Positions 40,015 to 48,684 of a stretch of DNA of 48,711 nucleotides are shown in pieces. Numbering within the stretch: the first letter of the stretch is position 1; each line of letters begins with the position of its first letter. The stretch spans positions 1 to 48,711 of the forward strand of contig NZ_SDDX01000023.1 in assembly GCF_004115925.1 (NCBI RefSeq). Direction: 5' to 3'. Position numbers and translations under genes: made by a program. The notes beneath the pieces are model-generated. The model was not told the origin of the DNA, did no database searches, and saw only the letters and a list, made by a program, of their open reading frames with translations. Source of the DNA: Lelliottia nimipressuralis. Its GTDB lineage: Bacteria; Pseudomonadota; Gammaproteobacteria; Enterobacterales; Enterobacteriaceae.

Positions 40015-41358
40015 ATGATCACCATCGAGTTTATTGTCATTATCCTCTGCCTGCTGGTAGGAACGCGGTTCGGCGGGATGGGCCTTGGGCTGATAAGCGG
40101 TATCGGTCTTTTCATTTTAAGTTTTGTGTTTGGCCTCCAGCCCGGTAAACCGCCGGTGGACGTCATGCTGACGATCCTTGCCGTGATCGGCTGCGCGGCG
40201 ACCCTGCAGACCGCGGGTGGCCTGAATGTCATGATGCAGTTTGCCGAGCGCCTGCTGAGAAAACATCCGCAGCACATCACCCTCCTCGCTCCCTTTACCA
40301 CCTGGATGCTGACGTTTCTCTGCGGGACCGGTCATGTGGTGTACACCATGTTTCCGATTATCGCCGACATCGCGCTAAAAAAAGGTATTCGCCCGGAACG
40401 CCCAATGGCCGTTGCTTCTGTTGCCTCGCAGATGGCGATTACGGCGTCCCCGGTCTCTGTTGCCGTGGTATCACTGGTGTCAATTATTGGCGCCCAGCAC
40501 GGTATCGGTCAGGCGTGGGGGATCCTCGAGATTCTGGCCGTCTCCGTACCCGCTTCGCTGTTTGGGGTGATGATTGCCGCGCTCTGGAGCCTGCGTCGCG
40601 GAAAAGATCTGGCTGACGACGCGGAATTCCAGGAAAAACTCAGCGACCCGAAACAGCGCGAATTTATCTATGGCAGCACCGAAACGCTGATGAACCAGCG
40701 CTTTCCGAAACAGGCGTACTGGTCGACGTGGATTTTCTTCGCCGGCATTGCTGTCGTGGTGCTGCTGGGGGCGTTGCCCGAACTGCGTCCTGCCTTTGAA
40801 ATCAAAGGCAAAATGACAGCGCTTTCCATGAATCTCGTCATCCAGATGATGATGCTGATTGCCGGTGCCGTGATGCTGATTGCCTGTAAGGTTAACGCCT
40901 CTGCCATTTCGAACGGCGCGGTGTTTAAGGCCGGGATGGTGGCGATTTTCTCGGTCTTCGGGGTTGCGTGGATGAGCGATACCTTCTTCCAGGCGCACCT
41001 CGACGAGCTGAAAATGGCACTCGAAGGTGTAGTAAAAAGCCATCCGTGGACTTACGCCATCGTGTTGTTTCTGGTCTCCAAACTGGTAAACAGCCAGGCC
41101 GCAGCACTGACCGCCGTCGCACCGATGGGCCTGATGCTGGGCATTGAGCCAAAAATGCTGATTGCTTTCTTCCCGGCCTCCTACGGTTACTTCGTGCTGC
41201 CCACCTACCCGAGCGACCTGGCCTGTATCGGTTTCGACCGCTCCGGTACCACCCGAATTGGCAAATTCATCATCAACCACAGCTTTATTCTGCCGGGGCT
41301 TATCGGCGTCAGCTGTGCCTGTGCCGCCAGCTATCTGCTGGTGCAGACCTTCTTCTGA
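40015..41358 (+). CDS. Anaerobic C4-dicarboxylate transporter, DcuA/DcuB family
   Basis: 447 residues with about ten or more membrane helices. It aligns along its length with E. coli DcuB: FGLQPGKPPVDVMLTILAV, LCGTGHVVYTMFPIIADIALKKGIRPERPMA, SKLVNSQAAALTA and LPTYPSDLACIGFDRSGTTRIGKF. DcuB exchanges fumarate for succinate in anaerobic growth and with DcuS tunes the sensor. Divergence suggests a paralogue, so I give no symbol. It is not at this spot in K-12. Monocistronic, with its own terminator. Confidence 0.88.
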   Translation: MITIEFIVIILCLLVGTRFGGMGLGLISGIGLFILSFVFGLQPGKPPVDVMLTILAVIGCAATLQTAGGLNVMMQFAERLLRKHPQHITLLAPFTTWMLTFLCGTGHVVYTMFPIIADIALKKGIRPERPMAVASVASQMAITASPVSVAVVSLVSIIGAQHGIGQAWGILEILAVSVPASLFGVMIAALWSLRRGKDLADDAEFQEKLSDPKQREFIYGSTETLMNQRFPKQAYWSTWIFFAGIAVVVLLGALPELRPAFEIKGKMTALSMNLVIQMMMLIAGAVMLIACKVNASAISNGAVFKAGMVAIFSVFGVAWMSDTFFQAHLDELKMALEGVVKSHPWTYAIVLFLVSKLVNSQAAALTAVAPMGLMLGIEPKMLIAFFPASYGYFVLPTYPSDLACIGFDRSGTTRIGKFIINHSFILPGLIGVSCACAASYLLVQTFF

Positions 41359-41363
41359 ACGTC

Positions 41364-41392
41364 AAAAGGGCGACATTGCTGTCGCCCTTTCG
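41364..41392 (+). terminator. Intrinsic terminator of the DcuB-like gene
   Basis: AAAGGGCGACA-TTGC-TGTCGCCCTTT, 6 bp after the stop; short T-run. Confidence 0.88.
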
Positions 41393-41429
41393 CATAAACT
41401 TGTTTCTAAATTCAAAACATCGGTTTATT

Positions 41430-41681
41430 TTAGTGTGACTCACCCTGCGGTGTGAACTTGAGTTCGATAAGCGCGATGGCTTTTTGAATGGCGCGAAGCG
41501 TAACGGGGTCCGCCGCAGCAGGATGGCTGGTGAAATCGATGTTTTTCAGTTGGGTAGACATTTTTTCACGCACTTCAATCGGCGCGATAATGTCTAACAC
41601 ATCCAGGATTTGTTTGATGACCAACTGGCATGCGACGACGTCAGATACCAGTTCCTGATCGGCGCTCAGATTTTGAGACAT
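41430..41681 (-). CDS. yecJ: Small conserved protein YecJ (DUF2766)
   Basis: 83 residues from the ATG at 41681, equal in length and nearly in sequence to E. coli YecJ ([20 protein letters not shown]; ends KFTPQGESH). Cytoplasmic, function unknown. GGAG lies 5 bases before the start. It follows azuCR on the same strand after a terminator. Confidence 0.95.
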   Translation of the reverse strand: MSQNLSADQELVSDVVACQLVIKQILDVLDIIAPIEVREKMSTQLKNIDFTSHPAAADPVTLRAIQKAIALIELKFTPQGESH

Positions 41682-41759
41682 AGGAAGCTCCTTACATAAA
41701 GAGCGCCATAGTAGCAAAACGATAGCCCTTTCATCTTCCCTCTCGTCGAGCGCAGGCAT

Positions 41760-41786
41760 AAAAAAACCTGCCGAAGCAGGTTTTTT
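41760..41786 (-). terminator. Intrinsic terminator of azuCR
   Basis: On the minus strand AAAAAACCTGC-TTCG-GCAGGTTTTTTT, a UUCG-capped stem with a seven-base T-run, directly after the azuC stop. Confidence 0.93.
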
Positions 41787-41789
41787 ACA

Positions 41790-41873
41790 TCAGAACATTG
41801 CGCCTGGCGGTACGTCTTTAAACGTATTGCAGTAGTTAGCCCACATGCTTTTCAGGATTTTGCGCAGTTTCAT
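41790..41873 (-). CDS. azuC: AzuC small amphipathic peptide
   Basis: 27 residues, too short for usual gene calling. Begins MKLRKILKSMW and ends FKDVPPGAMF, clearly E. coli AzuC (28 residues) with a few changes and no final Arg. GGAG stands 6 bases before the ATG. The N-terminal basic, amphipathic helix fits the membrane association known for AzuC, which stimulates glycerol-3-phosphate dehydrogenase GlpD in E. coli. Confidence 0.92.
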   Translation of the reverse strand: MKLRKILKSMWANYCNTFKDVPPGAMF

Positions 41874-41920
41874 TTGATGCTCCGGTAATGTGTTATGCAG
41901 GTGTTATTGTCTATGCGCAT

Positions 41921-41948
41921 ATAATATGACCAGCGTCACAAAAATCAA
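41921..41948 (-). promoter_or_regulatory. Predicted azuCR promoter
   Basis: TTGATT (41948-41943), 16 bases, TATTAT (41926-41921) on the minus strand, start near 41914. Confidence 0.6.
41925..41940. promoter_or_regulatory. Weak CRP-like site over the azuCR core promoter
   Basis: Minus strand TGTGA-CGCTGG-TCATA. Centred near -18, where CRP binding would block RNA polymerase. Confidence 0.4.
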
Positions 41949-41954
41949 TGATTA

Positions 41955-41970
41955 TGTGACGCAAATCACG
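41955..41970. promoter_or_regulatory. CRP site upstream of azuCR
   Basis: TGTGA-CGCAAA-TCACG, one mismatch to consensus, centred near -48 of azuCR and about 120 bp before the divergent exporter gene. Confidence 0.6.
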
Positions 41971-42086
41971 GTTACAAAATCAGCAATGCTGCGGGATTGT
42001 TACAAAAATCCATGACAAATCCGCAGCTTAGAAATCGATAAGTTCCAGTAAATTTTTATAAATTTTTTTGATATGGCAGGGTAATG

Positions 42087-43505
42087 ATGACTGACAACAT
42101 CACCGGAAAGGAGAACCGCGGGCTGTCGCCAGCGGCACTGCTGGTTGCCGGGGCGTTCTTTATGGAGTTTCTCGACGGAACCGTGATTGCCACCGCGCTT
42201 CCCGATATGGCGAAAAGCTTTGGCGTACAGGCCGTGGATTTGAATATCGGCATCAGCGCCTATCTGATCACGCTGGCAGTCTTGATCCCCGCCAGCGGCT
42301 GGATCGCCGACCGCTTTGGCGCACGCAAAGTGTTTGCCGTGGCGCTGGCGATCTTCACCCTCGCCTCCATCTTTTGCGGACTATCCACTACGGTGGATCA
42401 GTTTGTCGCCATGCGCGTGCTGCAGGGCATGGGCGGTGCGCTGATGGTCCCGGTCGGGCGGCTGGCGGTCTTGCGCACGACGCCTAAACATCAGCTGATC
42501 ACCGCTATCGCCACCCTCACCTGGCCCGCACTGGTGGCACCCATTATCGGGCCGCCCCTCGGCGGCTTTATTACCAGCTACGCCGGCTGGCGCTGGATCT
42601 TCTTTATTAATGTACCCCTCGGGATCGTGGCGATTATTCTGGCGCTACGCATCATTCCCGATCTGCACGACGATGAACGTCGTCCCTTCGATACGCCCGG
42701 CTTTATCGCCACCACGATTGCGATGGTGAGCCTGGTGTATGCCATGGAGTCGATGGGTGCGCAGCATTCACAAGGGGTGCTCACCCTGGCACTTTTGGTT
42801 GTGGGGGCGGTCACGCTTATCTACGCCCTGCGCCATTTTCAGCGCGCCCAGTGGCCGATGATTCGCCTCGACGCCATGCAGGTTCCGACGTTTCGTGTAA
42901 CGATGTACGGCGGCTCACTGTTTCGCGCCTCCATAAGCGCGGTTCCTTTCCTGCTTCCCCTGATGTTCCAGGTAGGCTTTGGGATGGATGCTTTTCACTC
43001 TGGCCTGCTGGTGCTGGCTGTGTTTGTCGGTAATCTGACGATTAAACCTGCCACCACGCCGCTGATCCGTCGCCTGGGTTTCCGAAAACTGCTGCTGATA
43101 AATGGAGCGCTAAACGTATTGTCCCTGCTGGCCTGCGCGTTTATCTCACCACAGACGCCGGTCTGGCTGATTATGTTGATCCTTTATCTGGGCGGGGTGT
43201 TCCGTTCGATTCAGTTTACGGCGGTCAGTACGCTGGCCTTTGCGGATGTACCATCGGCACAAATGAGCTACGCCAATACGCTGTTTTCCACAGCGACGCA
43301 GCTGGCGGTCGGGCTTGGGATCACTCTCGGGGCGATTGGAATCCGGATTGGCGAGAAAATGGGCGATTTGCTGAACATGACAAGCGTGCCGGGGATCAGC
43401 TTTCGTCTGGCCTTTGTCGCCATCGCGCTGATTTGCCTGGTGGGGATGGTGGATACTCTGCGGCTGACGAAAGATGCAGGGAGCGCGGTGTCGAACAAGG
43501 CATAA
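42087..43505 (+). CDS. MFS exporter, DHA2 family (EmrB/MdtD-like)
   Basis: 472 residues, about 14 membrane helices. Motifs: LDGTVIATALPDMAKSFG (helix 1), GWIADRFGARKVF (loop 2-3) and the helix-5 motif GPPLGGFITSYAGWRWIFFINVPLG, all typical of 14-helix multidrug exporters. Two tandem ATGs: AGGG is 5 bases before the second and only 2 before the first, so I use the second. No membrane-fusion partner is nearby. Substrate unknown; absent from this position in K-12. Confidence 0.87.
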   Translation: MTDNITGKENRGLSPAALLVAGAFFMEFLDGTVIATALPDMAKSFGVQAVDLNIGISAYLITLAVLIPASGWIADRFGARKVFAVALAIFTLASIFCGLSTTVDQFVAMRVLQGMGGALMVPVGRLAVLRTTPKHQLITAIATLTWPALVAPIIGPPLGGFITSYAGWRWIFFINVPLGIVAIILALRIIPDLHDDERRPFDTPGFIATTIAMVSLVYAMESMGAQHSQGVLTLALLVVGAVTLIYALRHFQRAQWPMIRLDAMQVPTFRVTMYGGSLFRASISAVPFLLPLMFQVGFGMDAFHSGLLVLAVFVGNLTIKPATTPLIRRLGFRKLLLINGALNVLSLLACAFISPQTPVWLIMLILYLGGVFRSIQFTAVSTLAFADVPSAQMSYANTLFSTATQLAVGLGITLGAIGIRIGEKMGDLLNMTSVPGISFRLAFVAIALICLVGMVDTLRLTKDAGSAVSNKA

Positions 43506-43529
43506 AAAAAGCCAGCATGGCTGGCTTTT
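43504..43529 (+). terminator. Bidirectional terminator between exporter and isomerase genes
   Basis: AAAAGCCAGC-ATG-GCTGGCTTTT (43507-43529), A-run on one side and T-run on the other, between two convergent stops. Confidence 0.88.
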
Positions 43530-43545
43530 CATTCAGATAGCCGTT

Positions 43546-44184
43546 TTAGCCTACGATACCGCGAACAAATGCTTCGATCTCTTTGTCCTGGCAGTTTTCG
43601 AAGAAGCACTGCTGGAAGCGCTGACCGGAAACGGCGGTTTTCACCAGCTCAGGATCGATTGCACGCAGGGTATCCAGATAGTTCTCTTTCACTACGGCGG
43701 CTTTCACCTGGTTCAGAATACCGGCGTTACGCACCTGTGGCTCTTTACGCTCTGGCGGATACCCTTCGCCTTTGCGGCCAGTAAACGCTTTTTCGAAGAT
43801 AAAGCGCACGTTCAGCTCAGCACCCCAGCCGAAGCCTTTGGCGAATGGCAGAGAGAGCGCGTTACCGTTGTTGATCTGCGCAAACAGAAACGCATCTGCC
43901 GGGTCGATACAGTAACCGCAAATCACGCCCGGGTGGATGTTCAGCGACATCAGCGCGCCCTGGCCTGTCCCGCAACCGGTGACTACAAAGTCCACCGCCT
44001 TAGAATTTAACAGGATGCTGGCCATGATACCCAGGTGGATGTAAGTCAAATGGTGATCGTTCTCGTCACTCATCCCGACGTTGTAGACCGGGAAACCTTT
44101 CTCATCAACGACGGTTTTCAATTCGTTGAGGATAGTGGCGTTTTTGCCAGCCTGGCTGTTTTCCATCATCAGTGCAATTTTCAT
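43546..44184 (-). CDS. RpiB/LacA/LacB-family sugar-phosphate isomerase
   Basis: 212 residues, longer than RpiB (about 150) through a C-terminal extension after ~150. The N-terminal core has Cys71 in VVTGCGTGQGALMS, the place of the catalytic cysteine in RpiB, and GVICGYCIDPADAFLFAQINNGNALSLP. It would interconvert aldose and ketose phosphates. The substrate is unknown; no transporter or kinase is adjacent. Not present here in K-12, so likely accessory. A role with uronic acid breakdown is possible because the window starts with a pectin operon, but the distance is large. Confidence 0.8.
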   Translation of the reverse strand: MKIALMMENSQAGKNATILNELKTVVDEKGFPVYNVGMSDENDHHLTYIHLGIMASILLNSKAVDFVVTGCGTGQGALMSLNIHPGVICGYCIDPADAFLFAQINNGNALSLPFAKGFGWGAELNVRFIFEKAFTGRKGEGYPPERKEPQVRNAGILNQVKAAVVKENYLDTLRAIDPELVKTAVSGQRFQQCFFENCQDKEIEAFVRGIVG

Positions 44185-44664
44185 TCTTCATCTCCTGAAT
44201 ACGTTGCGGGTGTTGCCGCCAAAGATAGCGAATCCAGACAACCTTACTATCTAACAAACGCACTTTCAAATTAACTGAAAAAATGTTTTAAAAAACGAAA
44301 GCCGCTTCACATAATCAGGCAATACAGAAGAAATGAGATGCGGTTGCTCAATGTTCAGAAATACCTACTCACCAATCCAGCCGTTGGCTAGACTGCTTTT
44401 GAAAGACAGTAAAAAACCTTTAAGGAACACCCGTCCTGTGAGGAGCTGCCGGCCGCCTCGCATCCCTTTTGTGGATATTTTCCCGGGCCAGAGCCGCATT
44501 TGCCCCGTGCCGCCAGCATCACTGGGGTTTTGCATAATCTTCGACAGGCTATCCCACCAAATCATGTCGTTGAAAAGAGAGAGGGAAATTCGTCCGGCTA
44601 TTCGCGGCATTGACCGTTCTGGCAGGCGGTAAAATAGCGTGTTTACATTGAATCAGAGCGAAAT
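44185..44664. other. Gene-free stretch upstream of yecR
   Basis: 480 bp between the isomerase start and yecR start. Overlapping frames on both strands (such as 44333-44632) have no protein-like composition or ribosome site. A TTGACC at about 44609 followed by TAAAAT has only a 14-base spacer. I find no clear sigma-28 element or hairpin. Confidence 0.5.
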
Positions 44665-45000
44665 ATGAAGAGATTATTCGTTGCCGGTTTATTTCTGCTC
44701 CTCGCGGGCTGCACGGTCACTCGTCAGGCGCAGGTGAGTAACGCCGATGCGCCAGGCGGCGTCGTCCGGCTGGATTACGGCCAGGCGATTTTCCAGAATG
44801 CCCGTTACGATGACTATGTCACCAACGGGACGGCCACGCGCGAGTGCCAGAGCATGGGCTTCGCGACCGCCTCTTTCTATGGTCAGCCGATAAAAACCTG
44901 CAGCCTGTTCAGCGGGTCGGTTTGCCTCAACCAGACCGTCACTATCCAGTACAAATGCATGGGCTATGCGGTAAATCCCGCAGCGACGCAAACCTGGTAA
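44665..45000 (+). CDS. yecR: Lipoprotein YecR
   Basis: 111 residues. Type II signal peptide with lipobox LLAGC (Cys16), then TVTRQAQVSNADAPGGVVRLDYGQAIFQNARYDDYVTNGTATRECQSMG, matching E. coli YecR. In E. coli yecR belongs to the flagellar regulon but its role is unknown. Four further Cys (ECQ, TCS, VCL, KCM) could form disulphides. Confidence 0.93.
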   Translation: MKRLFVAGLFLLLAGCTVTRQAQVSNADAPGGVVRLDYGQAIFQNARYDDYVTNGTATRECQSMGFATASFYGQPIKTCSLFSGSVCLNQTVTIQYKCMGYAVNPAATQTW

Positions 45001-45011
45001 TATTAATAGTG

Positions 45012-45038
45012 CTGCCAGTTTTCCCCTGGCAGTCTATT
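45012..45038 (+). terminator. Terminator of yecR
   Basis: CTGCCAG-N7-CTGGCAG followed by TCTATTT, 11 bp after the stop. The T-run is weak. Confidence 0.65.
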
Positions 45039-45206
45039 TAATACGAAGCGAAACCATTCTCATTAATATATAAACAACTGCCAATGCGTTTTATTCCCAT
45101 TCGTATTTTGAATAATTAATCTTTTATTTTACCTTTTGCAAATAATTAAATAACAAATTATAGTGACGCCCTGACTGACTAATAAATAATTCCATGGAGC
45201 TGCACT

Positions 45207-45704
45207 ATGCTGAAAACTGAAATGATCGATAAGCTCAACGAACAAATGAACCTCGAGCTTTTTTCATCCCTGCTTTATCAACAAATGAGTGCCTGGTGCA
45301 GCTACCACAGCTTTGAAGGCGCGGCCGCGTTTCTGCGTCGCCACGCCCAGGAAGAGATGACGCACATGCAGCGTCTGTTCGATTATCTCGCTGACACCGG
45401 CAGCCTGCCACGCATTAATCCAGTGGCGTCTCCGTTCGCTGAGTATGCGTCACTGGACGAACTGTTCCGCGCCACTTACGAACACGAGCAACTGATCACC
45501 CAGAAAATTAACGAACTGACTCATGCGGCGATGATTGGCCAGGATTATCCGACCTTTAATTTCCTGCAGTGGTATGTTGCAGAACAGCACGAAGAAGAGA
45601 AACTGTTTAAATCCGTACTCGATAAATTATCGCTGGCGGGTAAATCAGGCGAAGGTTTGTACTTTATTGATAAAGAGCTGTCGACTCTCGACACGCAGAA
45701 ATAA
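45207..45704 (+). CDS. ftnA: Ferritin FtnA
   Basis: 165 residues, as E. coli FtnA. Iron ligands are all kept: Glu17, Glu50, His53, Glu94, Gln127 and Glu130. A 24-mer iron-storage ferritin with ferroxidase activity. AT-rich upstream DNA (45040-45206) holds no gene. Followed by an intrinsic terminator. Confidence 0.97.
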   Translation: MLKTEMIDKLNEQMNLELFSSLLYQQMSAWCSYHSFEGAAAFLRRHAQEEMTHMQRLFDYLADTGSLPRINPVASPFAEYASLDELFRATYEHEQLITQKINELTHAAMIGQDYPTFNFLQWYVAEQHEEEKLFKSVLDKLSLAGKSGEGLYFIDKELSTLDTQK

Positions 45705-45710
45705 AGTTTC

Positions 45711-45735
45711 GGGAGCCTTCTGGCTCCCCTTTTTT
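45711..45735 (+). terminator. Intrinsic terminator of ftnA
   Basis: GGGAGCC-TTCT-GGCTCCC then CTTTTTT; it runs up to the convergent yecH stop. Confidence 0.92.
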
Positions 45736-45973
45736 AATGGCGACAGATTTTACTTACGTGCGTTGAAAACCCCTCGTCTGCCGGAATAAATTTCCCCCGC
45801 GCCGCCAGAAATGCCACCAGCTCCGCCGCCGTCATATTCTCTGCCGAGCAAGTATGAAAACGCGCATTATTGCCAAAGCGGGAATAAATCGCCTGAACCA
45901 GGCTTTGCTCCGTGTACTGCTCACCCGACTCAATCATCATATTGAGCACATCATGTCCGTGAATCGATGTCAT
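45734..45973 (-). CDS. yecH: Small conserved protein YecH (DUF2492)
   Basis: 79 residues, as E. coli YecH (SIHGHDVLNMMIESGEQYTEQSL; ends GFSTHVSKICRH). The HGHDV, FHTCS and KICRH residues suggest metal binding in this family, but function is unknown. Convergent with ftnA. Confidence 0.95.
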   Translation of the reverse strand: MTSIHGHDVLNMMIESGEQYTEQSLVQAIYSRFGNNARFHTCSAENMTAAELVAFLAARGKFIPADEGFSTHVSKICRH

Positions 45974-46046
45974 AACCCCTCCAAATCAAAGCCACAGACT
46001 AAACAGGTTTGCGCCCTGCTGCCTTGCGCTGGCACAGGTTTGTAAC

Positions 46047-46064
46047 TGTAAAAATATGATTACA
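46047..46064. promoter_or_regulatory. TyrR strong box of tyrP
   Basis: TGTAAA-AATATG-ATTACA, one mismatch to TGTAAA-N6-TTTACA. Centred 23 bp from the weak box, the arrangement known for E. coli tyrP. Confidence 0.85.
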
Positions 46065-46069
46065 CCGGT

Positions 46070-46087
46070 TGTAACGGTGATTTGACG
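46070..46087. promoter_or_regulatory. TyrR weak box overlapping the tyrP -35
   Basis: TGTAAC-GGTGAT-TTGACG. Hexamer TyrR with tyrosine fills it and represses; TyrR with phenylalanine on the strong box activates, by E. coli precedent. Confidence 0.7.
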
Positions 46088-46110
46088 AGTAACGAGTTTT
46101 GTCTTACTCT
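46082..46110 (+). promoter_or_regulatory. tyrP promoter
   Basis: TTGACG (46082-46087), 17 bases, TACTCT (46105-46110). Its -35 lies inside the weak TyrR box. Confidence 0.75.
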
Positions 46111-46155
46111 GCGCCGCAGATTAGGTTGCGATAAGCGGTTGTGGTAGAGGAAAGC

Positions 46156-47367
46156 GTGAAGAACAGAACTCTGGGAAGTATTTTTATCGTCGCTGGCACG
46201 ACGATTGGCGCAGGAATGCTGGCGATGCCTTTGGCCGCTGCGGGCGTTGGATTTAGCGTCACGCTGGTGCTTCTGGCCTGCCTGTGGGCGCTGATGTGCT
46301 ATACCGCATTACTGCTGCTTGAGGTGTATCAGCACGTTCCTGCCGATACGGGCCTTGGCTCACTGGCCGCCCGCTATCTTGGCCGCTACGGTCAGTGGAT
46401 TACGGGATTTAGCATGATGTTCCTGATGTATGCCCTGACAGCGGCCTACATGAGCGGCGCAGGCGAGCTGATCGCGTCAAGCGTCAACGACTGGTTTGGC
46501 TCTGCTATTTCTCCGGCGACCGGCGTGATCTTCTTTACGCTGATTGGCGGGGGCGTGGTATGCGTGGGAACGTCGCTGGTCGATCTGTTTAACCGCTTTC
46601 TCTTCAGCGCCAAGATTGTTTTCCTGGTAGTCATGCTGGCGCTGCTGGCTCCGCACGTTCACAAAGTGAATTTGCTCACCCTGCCACTGCAACAGGGGCT
46701 GGCGCTTTCTGCCATTCCGGTGATTTTCACCTCGTTCGGCTTCCACGGCAGCGTGCCGAGTATCGTCAGCTATATGAATGGCGATATTCGTAAACTGCGC
46801 CGCGTGTTCATTATCGGCAGCGCGATCCCCCTCATTGCCTATATCTTCTGGCAACTGGTGACTCTGGGCAGCATTGATTCGTCTACGTTTATTGGCTTAA
46901 TGGCCGATCATTCCGGTCTGAACGGATTCTTGCAGGCGCTGCGTGAAGTGGTGGCTTCGCCGCACGTTGAGCTGGCAGTGCATCTGTTTGCCGATCTGGC
47001 GCTGGCGACCTCTTTCCTCGGCGTCGCCCTCGGGCTATTCGACTATCTGGCGGATCTGTTCCAGCGCAAACGCTCCGTCAGCGGACGCATCCAGACGGGC
47101 CTGATTACCTTCCTTCCGCCGCTGGCCTTCGCACTGTTCTATCCGCGTGGGTTTGTGATGGCGCTGGGCTACGCGGGTGTAGCGCTGGCCGTTTTGGCTC
47201 TTTTGCTCCCTTCCCTGCTGGCGTGGAAAAGCCGTCAGCAGCACCCTGATTCGGGTTACCGGGTGTGGGGCGGAAAACCGCTGTTAGGGCTGGTATTTAT
47301 CTGTGGGATTGTGGTGATTCTGGTGCAGTTTTCGATTGCTGCGGGGCTGTTGCCGGAGGTGGGATAA
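46156..47367 (+). CDS. tyrP: Tyrosine-specific transporter TyrP
   Basis: 403 residues from the GTG at 46156, equal to E. coli TyrP; GAGGA sits just upstream, so I prefer this over the GTG at 46141. About eleven membrane helices of the aromatic amino acid permease family, opening with the [20 protein letters not shown] motif. Imports tyrosine with protons. Controlled by the TyrR boxes upstream. Confidence 0.96.
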   Translation: MKNRTLGSIFIVAGTTIGAGMLAMPLAAAGVGFSVTLVLLACLWALMCYTALLLLEVYQHVPADTGLGSLAARYLGRYGQWITGFSMMFLMYALTAAYMSGAGELIASSVNDWFGSAISPATGVIFFTLIGGGVVCVGTSLVDLFNRFLFSAKIVFLVVMLALLAPHVHKVNLLTLPLQQGLALSAIPVIFTSFGFHGSVPSIVSYMNGDIRKLRRVFIIGSAIPLIAYIFWQLVTLGSIDSSTFIGLMADHSGLNGFLQALREVVASPHVELAVHLFADLALATSFLGVALGLFDYLADLFQRKRSVSGRIQTGLITFLPPLAFALFYPRGFVMALGYAGVALAVLALLLPSLLAWKSRQQHPDSGYRVWGGKPLLGLVFICGIVVILVQFSIAAGLLPEVG

Positions 47368-47398
47368 ACTGACGAGTTGCAGGCTCCCGGCGGTAATT

Positions 47399-47424
47399 AA
47401 AGGGCTCATTGCGAGCCCTTTTTT
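47399..47424 (+). terminator. Bidirectional terminator between tyrP and yecA
   Basis: AAAGGGCTC-ATTGC-GAGCCC followed by TTTTTT; convergent genes end on both sides. Confidence 0.92.
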
Positions 47425-47425
47425 A

Positions 47426-48094
47426 TTAATGCAAACAGCAGCTTTTAAATTTCTTCCCGCTTCCGCACGGGCACGGATCGTTGCGCCCTACTTTGGTTCC
47501 GTTGACGATCGGCTTTTTGGCCTCCGGCTGCTGTGGATTCGCCAGCCAGTAGTTATATAGACGAATCGCCGCCGGACGGATGCTGTCCACGCTCGCCTGA
47601 TACTCCTCTTCCGTCATGGCTTCAACGCGATCGACGTTCTCTTCCGAGCCATGTAGAGCGATCACCGCCAGATCGGGTTTCAGCTCTTCCGGCAAGGTAG
47701 ACCAGTCGGTCAGAGCCATTCCACGCATGTAGCCGTAACACCACTCTTCCACCACGGTATAGGTGGTCCCCTCGACATCGTTCTCGCCAAAGACTGGCTC
47801 AAACTGGTCGGGATAGTCGCTCAGGCGCTCGGCGATGTCGTTCATATGCTTAAAGCAGAGATCGATAAAACGGTGCATTTCACGATCGTTTTTCCAACGC
47901 GGGATGTGTTTTTCACCGCCCCAGATCGCCACCAGCCAGGTGTCGGGTTCCACCACAAGAGGACCGGACAGCACTGCGGTTAGCATGCCGTCGAGTTCGG
48001 AAACGTCAAGCACAGACGCATCGTCATGACCGTGAGAGATTAATGTCTCTTCCAGCCACTCCATTTCGTTTTCATTTAATGGGCCTTCAGTCAT
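47426..48094 (-). CDS. yecA: SEC-C motif protein YecA (UPF0149)
   Basis: 222 residues. A UPF0149 (YgfB-like) helical domain, then the C-terminal zinc-binding SEC-C motif [20 protein letters not shown], the same tail found in SecA. E. coli YecA binds ribosomes and proteins through it and needs zinc. Followed on the left by a shared terminator. Confidence 0.95.
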   Translation of the reverse strand: MTEGPLNENEMEWLEETLISHGHDDASVLDVSELDGMLTAVLSGPLVVEPDTWLVAIWGGEKHIPRWKNDREMHRFIDLCFKHMNDIAERLSDYPDQFEPVFGENDVEGTTYTVVEEWCYGYMRGMALTDWSTLPEELKPDLAVIALHGSEENVDRVEAMTEEEYQASVDSIRPAAIRLYNYWLANPQQPEAKKPIVNGTKVGRNDPCPCGSGKKFKSCCLH

Positions 48095-48611
48095 TACTGA
48101 TACTCCTGAAAAAAAGAAAAGGAGCTTACCACACTTCGGGCGAGGACTCTTTAAATGCCGGTGCCTGGCGGGCAGAACACAGAGCCAGTAAGTGCGTTAT
48201 GCACTTGGTGAGATGCAGGCTTTGAGCACAACATGCCAGACTCTGCCCCCGAAATGCTGCGGTGAAATTATCCGGTCCCCCTATAAAACTGCCGATGAAT
48301 ATTATGCCTGCGCATTAAAGAATGGAGGACGGATGATTGAAGCAGAGAGTATTTGTTTAGAGGTTATAAATTACAAATGCTAAACCATTATTTAACCATG
48401 ACTTAAATATACGTTTTTGCGGGGTTCTAACCAGAGAAGGTCCTTTGTTTCTTCACTCTATTTTCATGCTCAAACCTTCCCCGCTCTTTAAGTACTTTTT
48501 AGCCCGGAGTCGTACACGGATTTTTTTCTCATGCTGTATATCTCCGAGCATATTTCGGCTCACCAGCCAGAATGAAAATAGGGCAAGTAAGAAGCGTGAA
48601 GATGGCGAGGG
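48095..48611. other. Gene-poor stretch between yecA and tRNA-Leu
   Basis: About 520 bp. The only candidate is a plus-strand frame 48192-48383; its last part starts at an ATG (48333) preceded by GGAGG. Otherwise no dyads, promoters or protein-like frames that I can support. Confidence 0.45.
48333..48383 (+). CDS. Candidate 16-residue leader-type peptide
   Basis: ATG at 48333 with GGAGG five bases upstream; the peptide MIEAESICLEVINYKC then stops. It could equally be the end of a 63-codon frame opened at 48192, or chance. No family is recognised, and no promoter is clear. Confidence 0.2.
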   Translation: MIEAESICLEVINYKC

Positions 48612-48643
48612 ACAAAAACAAAAAAACCACCCGAGGGTGGTTT
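48612..48643 (-). terminator. Intrinsic terminator of the tRNA operon
   Basis: On the minus strand AAACCACCC-TC-GGGTGGTTT, continuing into a T-run (TTTTTTTG). It lies about 40 bp after the tRNA-Leu 3' end. Confidence 0.9.
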
Positions 48644-48684
48644 CACGACACTGCTTATTGCTTTGATTATTCTTGGCTTTCCCA

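Larger units (their letters stand above)
41760..41914 (-). ncRNA. azuCR: Dual-function RNA AzuCR
   Basis: From the predicted start near 41914 to the terminator, about 155 nt, close to the 164 nt reported for E. coli AzuCR (once called IsrB). In E. coli the RNA base-pairs with cadA and galE mRNAs and also encodes the AzuC peptide, which binds GlpD. Here the peptide-coding frame fills the middle of the RNA. Base-pairing ability is inferred from homology. Confidence 0.8.

Noticed and set aside
40480..41280. 266-codon open frame on the minus strand
   Set aside because: It is antisense to the DcuB-like gene, has a His/Gln-rich composition typical of shadow frames, and no ribosome site or family resemblance.
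44333..44632. 99-codon plus-strand frame and its 81-codon antisense frame
   Set aside because: Neither has a ribosome site or protein-like composition; region reported as gene-free.
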